Positions 22,256-30,117 of a stretch of 64,000 nucleotides of DNA are shown in pieces. The notes under the pieces were generated by a model. It made no database searches. It was not told where the DNA came from and worked only from the letters and a program-made list of their open reading frames with translations. The translations under genes were made by a program, and so were the position numbers. How positions within the stretch are numbered: position 1 is the first letter of the stretch; the number at the start of each line of letters is the position of its first letter. The DNA lies in assembly GCA_964501815.1 (NCBI GenBank), contig CAZCUR010000003.1, positions 1 through 64,000 on the forward strand. Reading direction: 5' to 3'. Source of the DNA: Geothermobacter sp964501815. Its GTDB lineage: Bacteria > Desulfobacterota > Desulfuromonadia > Desulfuromonadales > Geothermobacteraceae.

Positions 22256-22545
22256 GGCACACCTCCTTGGCAATCAATCTGGCGACTTGCCTTAACATTT
22301 CTTTGTCAGTTATGCCGCCAGAACGCCAAGTTTTTCGCTCGCGTAGAGACAACGGGATACAGAGTATGACAAGCCAGGTTATCCGTTGATGGCGCAGATA
22401 GACACAGATTTCGTCAAAAACGAATCCAAAAACCCGGCGGACTTGGCAATCGCTCTCCAGGTTTTCATCTGTGAAAAGCCGGAATCTGTGGAGAAGGCCT
22501 TTTCCCTTGTCTATGGTGTTAAACAGGTTTTCTTGGCGCCCCGAC
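22256..22545. other. gap with repeat-like sequence
   Basis: About 290 bases without a gene. GATGGCGCAGATAGACACAG and similar GCAGAT/CACAGATT strings look like a degenerate dispersed repeat. No promoter or terminator is clear. Confidence 0.4.
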
Positions 22546-22830
22546 TCAGACGTAATCCCGCAGCCCGTCGACCAGGGCGTCGAAGATCATTTCACGGCTG
22601 TCGATCAAAGCTGGCAGCCGGTCGAGCAATTCTTCGGCACGTTGCAGGATCGCCTGGTCGGTGCTGCCTAGCTCGCCATGGACGGATTCGAACATCGAGA
22701 TCACCTCGTAGAGATCATCGCGGCCGAAATATTCCCCGTCCGGCTTACCGCTGAACTTCGGCAGGTGACGGGTCACCTTCTTGCGCCGGTACTTGTAATA
22801 GAGATCCGAAGGTTTGATTTTGACTTTCAT
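22546..22830 (-). CDS. small protein of unknown function in the nif region
   Basis: A 94-residue, mostly helical, charged protein starting MKVKIKPSDLYYKYRRKK. The segment KFSGKPDGEYFGRDDLYEVI followed by a long helix (TDQAILQRAEELLDRLPALI) is regular enough to be a real protein, and the codon pattern matches the neighbours. GGGGAG lies before the ATG. No family recognised. It is transcribed with draT, draG and the Cys-tailed protein toward nifH. Confidence 0.72.
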   Translation of the reverse strand: MKVKIKPSDLYYKYRRKKVTRHLPKFSGKPDGEYFGRDDLYEVISMFESVHGELGSTDQAILQRAEELLDRLPALIDSREMIFDALVDGLRDYV

Positions 22831-22914
22831 GGCGGCAACTCCCCTGGTTTGTCTCGACCTGGTTATCTCTCTGGCTCACTGCAGGTGGCGTGGACAACCA
22901 GGCTGCCCAAATTT

Positions 22915-23154
22915 TCAGCCGCAACTGCCGCAACCGCCGGCATGACCGCAACCGGAGCGGCACAGGTCAACCTTGCGGTTGGCGTCGTTGCGGGCCCAAA
23001 AGACCATCAGGCTTTCGGCCGACACCGTCCAACCGTCCTCTTCTTCTCGTCCTTCAAGCAACCCTCGCTTGACATGCATCAGAACGTTAAGTTCCGTGGT
23101 TTTAAGGGCTTGTGCCGCCTCACCAAGTGACATCCATTCGTTAAACGCGCTCAT
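22915..23154 (-). CDS. small HTH-like protein with Cys/Gly-rich tail
   Basis: A 79-residue protein. MSLGEAAQALKTTELNVLMH and VKRGLLEGREEEDGWTVSAE resemble the winged-helix/excisionase-type HTH (E-A-A-x-x-L then G-L-L then W-x-V-x-x-E-x-L). The C-terminal tail is CRSGCGHAGGCGSCG, four Cys and one His in 15 residues, suitable for metal or an Fe-S cluster. AAGGAGAT before the ATG at 23154 sets the start. Follows draG by 95 bases. A metal- or redox-sensing role is inference. Confidence 0.78.
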   Translation of the reverse strand: MSAFNEWMSLGEAAQALKTTELNVLMHVKRGLLEGREEEDGWTVSAESLMVFWARNDANRKVDLCRSGCGHAGGCGSCG

Positions 23155-23249
23155 GACGATCTCCTTTTGCATATGAAAGACCCGCACCGACAGGGATACG
23201 GGCATCCTTGCCTGTTCAGAAGAGGCACATCGTCAGACCTCGCTCATGG

Positions 23250-24161
23250 TCATTCCATTTCAGAATAGGTGCCAAGCCGCTGCCACCCTGGCGAGATACG
23301 CACCAGGCGCAGCGCCGCGTCCTCCACCTCGTTCCTGACCCGACGATCGAGCTTCTTCAGCCAGCGAGCAGGCAGTGCGTCAAAACCGTAGAAAGCACCA
23401 GCGAGCATCCCGGCAATGGCACCAGTGGTGTCGGCATCCCCCCCCTGGTTGACCACCCCCACCAGGCACTCCTCGAAACTACTGGTGGTAAAAAAGTAGT
23501 GAAAGACGGTCTGCACGGTCTCAACCACGTAACCGGAGGCGTAGCCGCAGTAATTGTTGAAATGGAAGTCGGGATATTCTTCGATCAACGCCCGTGCCAG
23601 CCGGTGCAGTTGGAAACGGTCGGCGCCGGCGAGCGCGGCCTGGACCATCCCTCCGACCGCGCAGCAGGCGGCGTCAGAGAGGGGATGGTTGTGCGTCAGA
23701 CGCGCCTGCTCAACGGCGCATTTATGCAGCAGTGCCCGATCCCCGAAACTGAACAGCGCCACCGGGGCCATGCGCATCAGGCCACCGTTGCCGGCATCCC
23801 ACTCGTTGTACGGGGCCTGCAGTTCACCGGTGCGGCGGTAGCGGACAATCCCCTTGCGTACTGTGGCGCCGATGTCGATCGGCCGGGAACGCATCCAGGT
23901 GAGGAGCTGCCGGGCGATCCCGTCGAGGTCCCAGTCGCCGGCTGCAAGCAGCGCGCGGGCGATGGCGAGCGACATCTCGGTATCGTCGGTCACCTGCCCC
24001 GGCTTCACCCCGAGCCAGCCACCGCCACGGATTTTGTCATGGACCTTGTACCTGGCGCGGATTTCGCCCGGGGTCATGAACTCGGTCGTCGCACCGAGGG
24101 CATCACCGAGGGCGACGCCGAGGAAACAGGCGCGGGCACGCTGCAGTAAAGCCTCAGCCAC
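23250..24161 (-). CDS. draG: ADP-ribosyl-[dinitrogen reductase] hydrolase
   Basis: A 303-residue dinuclear-Mn ADP-ribosylglycohydrolase that removes ADP-ribose from NifH and so reactivates it. FLGVALGDALGATTEFM, GQVTDDTEMSLAIARALL (metal-binding TDDTxM), and GGDADTTGAIAGMLAGAFYG (second metal motif) are characteristic. It overlaps draT by eight bases. In known systems it is held at the membrane by GlnK-AmtB when ammonium is present; those genes lie upstream here. Confidence 0.96.
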   Translation of the reverse strand: MAEALLQRARACFLGVALGDALGATTEFMTPGEIRARYKVHDKIRGGGWLGVKPGQVTDDTEMSLAIARALLAAGDWDLDGIARQLLTWMRSRPIDIGATVRKGIVRYRRTGELQAPYNEWDAGNGGLMRMAPVALFSFGDRALLHKCAVEQARLTHNHPLSDAACCAVGGMVQAALAGADRFQLHRLARALIEEYPDFHFNNYCGYASGYVVETVQTVFHYFFTTSSFEECLVGVVNQGGDADTTGAIAGMLAGAFYGFDALPARWLKKLDRRVRNEVEDAALRLVRISPGWQRLGTYSEME

Positions 24162-24948
24162 CGGTCAGCACCTCGACATCATACTCGCCGCCGATAACCA
24201 GCCATTCCCCTTCTCCCTTGAACAAAGAACGCGGCAGCAGGCCACCGCGGAAGACCACCTTGACCAGGGGTACCTCGGCCTTCAGCACCCGGGAACCGAA
24301 TTCCCAGGCGCGCTCGAAATCGTTGGTGAAGGAATTGAGGTTGTTGAGGCGCAGCAGGAAGCGCTTTTTGCCGCGTTCTTCCAACACCAGATGCTCGTCG
24401 AGATTGTTGATGCCCCGGTAGAGGCAGATGTGGGACCTTCCCGGATGATGGCGCGGCAACTCCCCCTGGACGAAGGTGTAGAGCAGATCGAGCTGGGAGA
24501 AGATGGCGCTGGTGCGCTCGGCCCCTTTCATGCGGTCAAAGGCGAAACGCTGGTAGACCTCGTCCTCGAAGACGCGGATCGGCCGGTGGTGAAAGGTCGG
24601 CACCAGGCCAAAGCGTGACTCGACCCACCCTTTGAGCACGGCCCCTTCAATGGAGTTGCTGTCAAACAACCAACCGCGCAAAAAACGCAGATAGGAGTTT
24701 TTGAGGCTTTTGCGGCTGTTCTTCGATTCCTCGCGCTGCCACTGGTGGAGCTGGAACTTGACGTCCATGTAGTCGTGGAACAGGCCACCCCGTTCGGCGA
24801 CTGTCTCAAGCCCTTCGAGGCGTTCGAACAACAATCTGTTAGCCGCACGTACACCCTGGATCTCCAAAGCCTGTGGATTGGCATTGAAATGCCGCGAGGC
24901 AATCACCCAGGGGGGCACGTTGCAGCGGTTGATGGGATGGTCTTTCAT
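24154..24948 (-). CDS. draT: NAD+-dinitrogen-reductase ADP-ribosyltransferase
   Basis: A 264-residue DraT, which inactivates NifH by ADP-ribosylating the Arg in CAGRG upon ammonium or darkness/energy shift. NRCNVPPWVIASRHFNANPQ, WLFDSNSIEGAVLKGWVESR, LYRGINNLDEHLVLE and LRLNNLNSFTNDFERAWEFG match the family. Overlaps draG by eight bases. It begins 40 bases after the terminator-like repeat that ends the glnK-amtB-OMP unit, so it may have its own weak promoter or depend on read-through. Confidence 0.95.
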   Translation of the reverse strand: MKDHPINRCNVPPWVIASRHFNANPQALEIQGVRAANRLLFERLEGLETVAERGGLFHDYMDVKFQLHQWQREESKNSRKSLKNSYLRFLRGWLFDSNSIEGAVLKGWVESRFGLVPTFHHRPIRVFEDEVYQRFAFDRMKGAERTSAIFSQLDLLYTFVQGELPRHHPGRSHICLYRGINNLDEHLVLEERGKKRFLLRLNNLNSFTNDFERAWEFGSRVLKAEVPLVKVVFRGGLLPRSLFKGEGEWLVIGGEYDVEVLTGG

Positions 24949-24987
24949 GTCCGGACAAACCTCGAAGAGGTATCGCCCTTGGTATGA

Positions 24988-25046
24988 AAAATGACGCCAC
25001 CCCCGTAAGGAAGGTGGCGCCAGAGTCGACAGGAGGCAAAGTCTAT
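24988..25046 (-). repeat. 59-base repeat, copy 2, acting as terminator after the OMP gene
   Basis: Identical to 8046-8104. On the minus strand it starts 16 bases after the outer membrane protein stop and forms a GCGCCACC/GGTGGCGT stem followed by ATTTTTC, a probable intrinsic terminator before draT. Confidence 0.85.
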
Positions 25047-25061
25047 CGACATTCAGGGCTT

Positions 25062-25790
25062 TTAAAAGGCCAGAGAGACATTGACCCCGGCCACACTTTC
25101 GCTGTCGATGGCCAGCTTGGCATCGTCGCTCAGGCCGCTGGAAAAGAGATAGGAGGCCGACACAGTCATATCGTCAGTAACGGCATAATCAACCCCCAGG
25201 CCGAGCTCGTAGTTGTGCCAGTCGCTGTAATTGCCGACCGCGTAGTCGCTCTCGTCGTTGTAATTCACCGTCAAAGAAGGGGTCACACTCAGCTTATCCA
25301 TCACTTCGAAGCTGTGCTCGACGCCCAGAGAGATGAACAGGCCGTCTTCCTTGGCCTTGTCCCAGTCGTAGTAGAGGGTCAGCGACGGCGAGGCGATGGT
25401 GTTAAGGGAGACTCCGGCGTAGAGTTCGTTGGTATCTTCGGCCCCGTCGAGGGCGTAGAAGATGTTGCCGACGCTGATGGATACCAGGTCGTTGATGTCG
25501 CGGGAGTAGTCGAGGGTCAGGTCAGTCTCGTTGATTTCACCTGCGTTCAGCCCGGCATCATTTTTCAGCTGCATATTGCTCCAGTAGCTGACGGTGAAAG
25601 CGCCGATGCTCACGTCGACGCCGCCCTGGGCGACCGGCAGGCTGCCGCTGAGGTCGAAACCGCGCCACAGGTACTTGTCGTAGACACCCAGGTAGACATC
25701 CCCTGCCGCCTCAAAGGCCATGGCGGTCATCGGAAAGAGGCAGGAAAGGGTCAAAACGAGGGCCGCCAGGGTCATGGAAATCTTTTTCAT
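25062..25790 (-). CDS. outer membrane beta-barrel protein linked to amtB
   Basis: A 242-residue secreted protein: signal peptide MKKISMTLAALVLTLSCLFP with cleavage after AMAF-A region, then alternating strands ending in VNVSLAF, the aromatic C-terminus of an outer membrane barrel. The sequence YLGVYDKYLWRGFDLSGSLP matches the TIGR02001/Gcw_chp family of putative porins. AAAGGAG precedes the ATG at 25790. It follows amtB closely, suggesting a channel helping ammonium or another small solute cross the outer membrane under nitrogen limitation (inference). Confidence 0.85.
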   Translation of the reverse strand: MKKISMTLAALVLTLSCLFPMTAMAFEAAGDVYLGVYDKYLWRGFDLSGSLPVAQGGVDVSIGAFTVSYWSNMQLKNDAGLNAGEINETDLTLDYSRDINDLVSISVGNIFYALDGAEDTNELYAGVSLNTIASPSLTLYYDWDKAKEDGLFISLGVEHSFEVMDKLSVTPSLTVNYNDESDYAVGNYSDWHNYELGLGVDYAVTDDMTVSASYLFSSGLSDDAKLAIDSESVAGVNVSLAF

Positions 25791-25877
25791 GGTCAAATAC
25801 TCCTTTTATGCAGTCAAATGATTGAATAGTGCGGGCGGGGCTGTCCCCCGCCCACAGTAAGACAGGCAGAAAGTCGT

Positions 25878-27263
25878 TCAGCTATGCTTGACCGGACGTG
25901 TGGCGGTTCCGGCCACGGCCACCGAGGCGGCGGCGTTGGCCGGCAGGCCCGATCCGCCGACATGGCGGGTCTGGAAGTCGGGGTAGGCTTCCATGCCGAT
26001 CTCGCTGACATCGCAACCGATCAGTTCTTCTTCCTCATCCACCCGAATACCGACGGTGACCTTGAGGGCAAACCAGGCGATAGCGGTCGTCACCACCACA
26101 AAAGCTCCGGTCGCGGCGACACCGATCAGCTGGGTCAGAAAGCTCGCCTCGTCATTGGTGAAGGGGACTGCGAGCGTGCCCCAGATGCCGCAGACGAGGT
26201 GAACCGACAGGGCGCCGACCACGTCGTCGATTTTCAGCTTGTCGAAGAAGGGAACCGCGAGGACCACCAGGATGCCGCCGACCGCGCCGATCAAAATGGC
26301 GGCCCCGAGGCTCGGGGTGTCGGGACCGGCGGTAATCGACACCAGGCCGGCCAGGGCGCCGTTCAGCGCCATGGTGACGTCAACCTTCTTGTAGAGGATC
26401 TGGACCAGGGCCATGGCCGCGACCATGCCGCCGCAGGCGGCCATGTTGGTGTTGACCATGACGTTCGACATGCTGATGGCGCTGGCGGCATCTCCCAGGG
26501 CGAGAACCGAGCCGCCGTTGAAGCCGTACCAGCCCATCCAGAGAATGAAGGTACCGAGGGTGGCCAGCGGGATGTTGGAGCCCGGCAGGGGGTTGACGCG
26601 GCCGTCCTTGCCGTACTTGCCCTTGCGGGCGCCGAGAATGATGGCGCCGGTCAGGGCGGCCCAGCCTCCGACCGAGTGCACGATGGTCGAACCGGCGAAA
26701 TCGACGAAGCCCATCTCCGAGAGCCAGCCGCCGCCCCAGCCCCAGGAGCCCTGGATCGGGTAGATGAAGCCGGTCAGAATGACGCAGAAAGCGAGGAAGG
26801 ACCAGAGCTTGATCCGTTCGGCCACGCAGCCGGAAACCACTGAGCAGGCTGCGCCGCAGAAGACCATCTGGAAGAACCAGTCGGAGGCGGCGGCATAACC
26901 AGCCGAGTAGTCGCCGCCGACCGCGGCGGCATCGTCAGCAGCCCAGAGACCGAACGAGCCGATAAAGCCGCCGTCGACCCCATCGTACATCAGGTTGTAG
27001 CCGACCAGGTAGAAGAGGATGCCGGCGATACCGAACAGGGCGATGTTCTTCAGGCAGATGGTCGCGACGTTTTTGGAGCGCACCAGGCCCGACTCGAGCA
27101 TGCCGAATCCCGCGGCCATCCACATGACCAGAATACCCATGACGAGGAAGGAAAAGGTATTGAGGATATAGGACATTTCGGAAACGGGCTCCTCCCCGGC
27201 CAGGGCCAGAGAGGGGATGAGAAGCGCGCCGATACCCAACAGACTGAACCAGAACTTTTTCAT
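25878..27263 (-). CDS. amtB: ammonium transporter AmtB
   Basis: A 461-residue channel. A cleavable N-terminal signal-like segment (FWFSLLGIGALLIPSLALAG) is followed by about eleven membrane segments. Family motifs include DWFFQMVFCGAACSVVSGCV, DFAGSTIVHSVGGWAALTGA with the first pore His, WMGWYGFNGGS and HLVCGIWGTLAV with the second. AGGAG precedes the ATG at 27263; the upstream frame overlaps glnK and is not used. It pairs with GlnK, encoded 22 bases upstream, which blocks it when nitrogen is sufficient. Confidence 0.97.
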   Translation of the reverse strand: MKKFWFSLLGIGALLIPSLALAGEEPVSEMSYILNTFSFLVMGILVMWMAAGFGMLESGLVRSKNVATICLKNIALFGIAGILFYLVGYNLMYDGVDGGFIGSFGLWAADDAAAVGGDYSAGYAAASDWFFQMVFCGAACSVVSGCVAERIKLWSFLAFCVILTGFIYPIQGSWGWGGGWLSEMGFVDFAGSTIVHSVGGWAALTGAIILGARKGKYGKDGRVNPLPGSNIPLATLGTFILWMGWYGFNGGSVLALGDAASAISMSNVMVNTNMAACGGMVAAMALVQILYKKVDVTMALNGALAGLVSITAGPDTPSLGAAILIGAVGGILVVLAVPFFDKLKIDDVVGALSVHLVCGIWGTLAVPFTNDEASFLTQLIGVAATGAFVVVTTAIAWFALKVTVGIRVDEEEELIGCDVSEIGMEAYPDFQTRHVGGSGLPANAAASVAVAGTATRPVKHS

Positions 27264-27285
27264 CGTTTTTCTCCTGATGGTTGTA

Positions 27286-27624
27286 TTACAGGGATGCGAC
27301 CCCGGTTTCGCCGGTCCGCACCCGGACCGCCTGATCGACGTCAAGGACGAAAATCTTGCCGTCACCGATCCGCCCGGTGCAGGCGGCCTGCTGAACGGCC
27401 TCGATGACCTCGTTGACCTGGTCGTCGTCAACCACCAGGTCGAGTTTCACCTTGGGGAGAAAGTCGATCTGATACTCGGCGCCGCGGTAGAGTTCGGTAT
27501 GCCCCTTCTGGCGCCCGAAGCCCCGCACTTCGCTGACCGTCATGCCGGCGATGCCCAGGTCGGTCAGGGCCGACTTGACGTCATCGAGCTTAAACGGCTT
27601 GATGATGCATTCGATCTTTTTCAT
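27286..27624 (-). CDS. glnK: PII signalling protein GlnK
   Basis: A 112-residue PII protein. Tyr51 in RGAEYQIDFLPKVKLDLVV sits on the T-loop and is the uridylylation site. GFGRQKGHTELY and GRIGDGKIFVLDVDQAVRVR form the ATP/2-oxoglutarate site. PII reports nitrogen and carbon status and here would act on AmtB and possibly DraT/DraG. Transcribed from a near-perfect sigma-54 promoter through a leader terminator. Confidence 0.98.
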   Translation of the reverse strand: MKKIECIIKPFKLDDVKSALTDLGIAGMTVSEVRGFGRQKGHTELYRGAEYQIDFLPKVKLDLVVDDDQVNEVIEAVQQAACTGRIGDGKIFVLDVDQAVRVRTGETGVASL

Positions 27625-27658
27625 GGCTGCTCCTTCTCTTTGTTGATGTAAGCGGACG

Positions 27659-27711
27659 AAAAAAAACGGTGCCCCGTGCCACGCGCAGTTGCTGCGCGGG
27701 ACGGGGCACCG
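27659..27711 (-). terminator. strong intrinsic terminator in the glnK leader
   Basis: CGGTGCCCCGT pairs with ACGGGGCACCG (11 bp; 27711-27701 with 27677-27667), with an inner GCGCAG/CTGCGC helix, then eight T (27666-27659). Positioned 35 bases before the glnK ATG and after the promoter, it must be bypassed for expression. Confidence 0.92.
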
Positions 27712-27805
27712 TTGCCCTCGATCGTCATGGGAGCTGAACGCCTTTGTCCGGCTCGCTTCGATCCGTCTGTGTCGCCGGGTCTGGACCGGCGGATGCTTTT
27801 TGATT

Positions 27806-27823
27806 TAGCAGGAGCCGTGCCAG
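27806..27823 (-). promoter_or_regulatory. sigma-54 promoter for glnK-amtB
   Basis: The minus strand reads CTGGCACG-GCTC-CTGCTAA with GG and GC ten bases apart. Transcription would start near 27796, giving a leader of about 170 bases that contains the terminator. I found no clear A-N-N-G-N-N hexaloop in it. Confidence 0.88.
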
Positions 27824-27919
27824 GTGCTGAAACAGCCTGTCTTCAAGCTTTCACCGCTTTCGGCGCCCTCGGCGTTGCCTAAAAATTGAACACTGCCGGC
27901 TCCTGTGATGCTTTTTCGA

Positions 27920-29491
27920 TCACATGGCACGCGGCAGGGCCAGCCGGAACCGCGCCCCCGCCCCCGGAGCACTCTTCAGCTCAAGGGAGCCACCATGCCC
28001 CTGAAGAATCTTGCGACAGAGGTAAAGCCCGAGCCCGGTCCCCTCTCCCTCCTTCTTGGTGCTGAAGAAGGGCTCGAAGATGCGCTCCTGAAGCGGCTCC
28101 GGTATGCCGGGACCGTCGTCGGCGACCTCGATGACGACCCAGTCTTTTTCGGCCCGCAGCACCAGTTCGATACAACCGCCCTGCCCCAGAGCCTGCATGG
28201 CGTTCTGCAGCAGGTTGATCAACACCTGGCGCAACTTGTTGCCGTCAGCCATGACCGCCGGCACCGGCTGGAGACGCTGCTTCAGCGTGATGGCGCGCTT
28301 GCGCAGCTCGTAGTGCAGCAGACGCAGCACATCCTCGACCAGATCGGCCGGCTCCACCGGTTTGAGCTGCGGCGCCTCTGGACGGGAAAAGTCGAGCAGG
28401 CCCCCGGTCAGGGCGCGCAGCCGCTCAACCTCGCTGCCGATGCGCGCCACCAGGTCGCGCCCCTCCTCCCCCGGCAGTTCCCGCTCCAGCAGCTGCGCGG
28501 CATAGCCGATCACCGTCAGGGGGTTGTTGACCTCGTGGGCGATGCCGGCGGCCAACCGACCGATATCGGCCAGCTTTTCCGTCTGCAGTCGCTGGTCGAG
28601 CAGGCGGCGGAACTCGGTGAGGTCCTCGACCACCACCAGCACGCCGACCGTCCGGCCTTCCTCCCGCAACGGCAGCACCTGGCGCTTCTGGAAACGCAGC
28701 TGGCCGCGCAGGTTGCGATGCGGCAGTTCCAGCACCCCCGGACTGCCGCCGCCGGCCACCTGGCGCAGCAGGGCCTCGAAGTCGCGCCCATGCAGATGCG
28801 GGAAGAGCTCGAACAGCTCCCGGCCGATCACCTCATAGGCCGGTCTGCCGCTCAGGCGCTCCATGGCGGGGTTCCAGCTGGTGACCACCAGGTTGGTATC
28901 CAGGGTGTAGATGCCGAGGTTGACGTGACGGAGAATCTGGCGGTTGAGCTGGTCAAGACGACGCTTGTCGGCGCTGGTCTTGTCGAGGGAGACGAGCAGG
29001 CGCTCGTTTTCCAGGGCGATGGCGGCCAGGCCGGCAAAGGCGGCCAGGCGCCTGACATCATCCTGGTCAAAGGCATCCGGACGGCGGCTTTCGACGTTGA
29101 AGACCCCGATCAGCCGACCATGGGCCGTGAGCGGCACCGCCAACTCGCTGCGCGCCCCCTCGATGCCGCCCAGATAACCGGGCTCGCCCCTGACATCGGC
29201 CACCAGGACCGGCTCGCCATTGGCGGCGACCCGACCCATGATCCCCTCGCCGACACGGATGCGCAGCTGTTCGGCTTCGGCCGGATAGCCGTAGGAGGCG
29301 ACGGTGACCAGCTCGCCGCTCTCCTCGTCCAGCAGGCGGATGATGGCATTGTCGAAGCCGAACACCCCCTGGGCCAGTTCGAGAATGCGACGCAACAACT
29401 CCGCCGAGGACGCCTCAAAGGCCAGGCTGCGGCCGATCTCGAGCTGGGCGTCGAGCAAACGCCGGTCCTTGTCCCGTGTCCTCATCGCCAT
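27920..29491 (-). CDS. gnfK: GAF-PAS sensor histidine kinase, GnfK-like
   Basis: A 523-residue soluble kinase. Residues 15-165 form a GAF domain, 180-290 a PAS domain (GIYTLDTNLVVTSWNPAMER), then the HisKA helix with phospho-acceptor His319 (AAGIAHEVNNPL), and an HATPase domain (NLLQNAMQAL, DDGPGIP, GTGLGLYLCR). No membrane segments, so it senses a cytosolic signal. It starts with ATG overlapping the stop of the ANTAR regulator gene by one base, so the two are translated together. In Geobacter such a pair (GnfK/GnfR) controls nif genes; the name is by context and architecture. Confidence 0.88.
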   Translation of the reverse strand: MAMRTRDKDRRLLDAQLEIGRSLAFEASSAELLRRILELAQGVFGFDNAIIRLLDEESGELVTVASYGYPAEAEQLRIRVGEGIMGRVAANGEPVLVADVRGEPGYLGGIEGARSELAVPLTAHGRLIGVFNVESRRPDAFDQDDVRRLAAFAGLAAIALENERLLVSLDKTSADKRRLDQLNRQILRHVNLGIYTLDTNLVVTSWNPAMERLSGRPAYEVIGRELFELFPHLHGRDFEALLRQVAGGGSPGVLELPHRNLRGQLRFQKRQVLPLREEGRTVGVLVVVEDLTEFRRLLDQRLQTEKLADIGRLAAGIAHEVNNPLTVIGYAAQLLERELPGEEGRDLVARIGSEVERLRALTGGLLDFSRPEAPQLKPVEPADLVEDVLRLLHYELRKRAITLKQRLQPVPAVMADGNKLRQVLINLLQNAMQALGQGGCIELVLRAEKDWVVIEVADDGPGIPEPLQERIFEPFFSTKKEGEGTGLGLYLCRKILQGHGGSLELKSAPGAGARFRLALPRAM

Positions 29492-30054
29492 CAGCCCTCG
29501 GCCAGCAGCACCGCCTCGGCGACCTCGCGCAGGCTCTTGCGCCGGTCCATGGCCAGCTTCTGCAGCTTGCGGTAGGCCTCCGCCTCGCTCAGTCCACGGC
29601 CCATGAGCACCCCCTTGGCCCGGTCGACCAGCTTGCGCGTCTCCAGGGCCTGCTTCAGACGCTCGTTCTCCTCGCGCAGCTGATGCAGCTCCATGAACTG
29701 GTGCATGGCCAGCTCCAGCGTCACCCGCAGCTGGTCGGGGTCGAAGGGTTTGAGCAGGTAATGGCTGATTCCGGCTTCGCGCGCCCGGGCAATGGTGTCG
29801 GCATCGCGGGTTGCGGTCAGCAGAACGATGGGGAGGGGGCGTTCCCTGATTAATTTTTCAGCAACACTGACGCCGTCCATGCCGGGCATGGAGACGTCCA
29901 GAATGGCGGCCAGCGGTTTTTCCGCCAGGCCGAGGGCCAGGGCCTGGGTGCCGCTTTCCCCTTCCAGAATGCTGTCAAAACCGTAGCTTGCAACCGCTTC
30001 ACGCACCTGGCGCCGAATCAGCGGCTCGTCATCCGCGATCAGACAAGATGTCAT
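29491..30054 (-). CDS. gnfR: receiver-ANTAR response regulator, GnfR-like
   Basis: A 187-residue regulator. The receiver domain (1-120) has the acidic pair DD at residues 8-9, phospho-Asp53 in AILDVSMPGMDG, and Lys in LLKPFDPDQ. A short coiled coil (MELHQLREENERLKQALE) leads to the ANTAR RNA-binding domain LVDRAKGVLMGRGLSEAEAY and RKLQKLAMDRRKSLREVAEA. ANTAR proteins bind tandem hexaloop hairpins and stop terminators forming. Candidate targets lie in the nifH, nifB, nifV and nifE leaders in this window. Confidence 0.93.
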   Translation of the reverse strand: MTSCLIADDEPLIRRQVREAVASYGFDSILEGESGTQALALGLAEKPLAAILDVSMPGMDGVSVAEKLIRERPLPIVLLTATRDADTIARAREAGISHYLLKPFDPDQLRVTLELAMHQFMELHQLREENERLKQALETRKLVDRAKGVLMGRGLSEAEAYRKLQKLAMDRRKSLREVAEAVLLAEG

Positions 30055-30117
30055 CCTGCACCTCCGAATCTTTGAAATCCGATTCGAAACAGTGCAGAAG
30101 GGATGCCAGCCAGACAG

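Noticed and set aside
23170..23200. A GG-N10-GC match as sigma-54 promoter before the Cys-tailed protein gene
   Set aside because: The -24 part does not match TGGCAC and transcription would start at the start codon.
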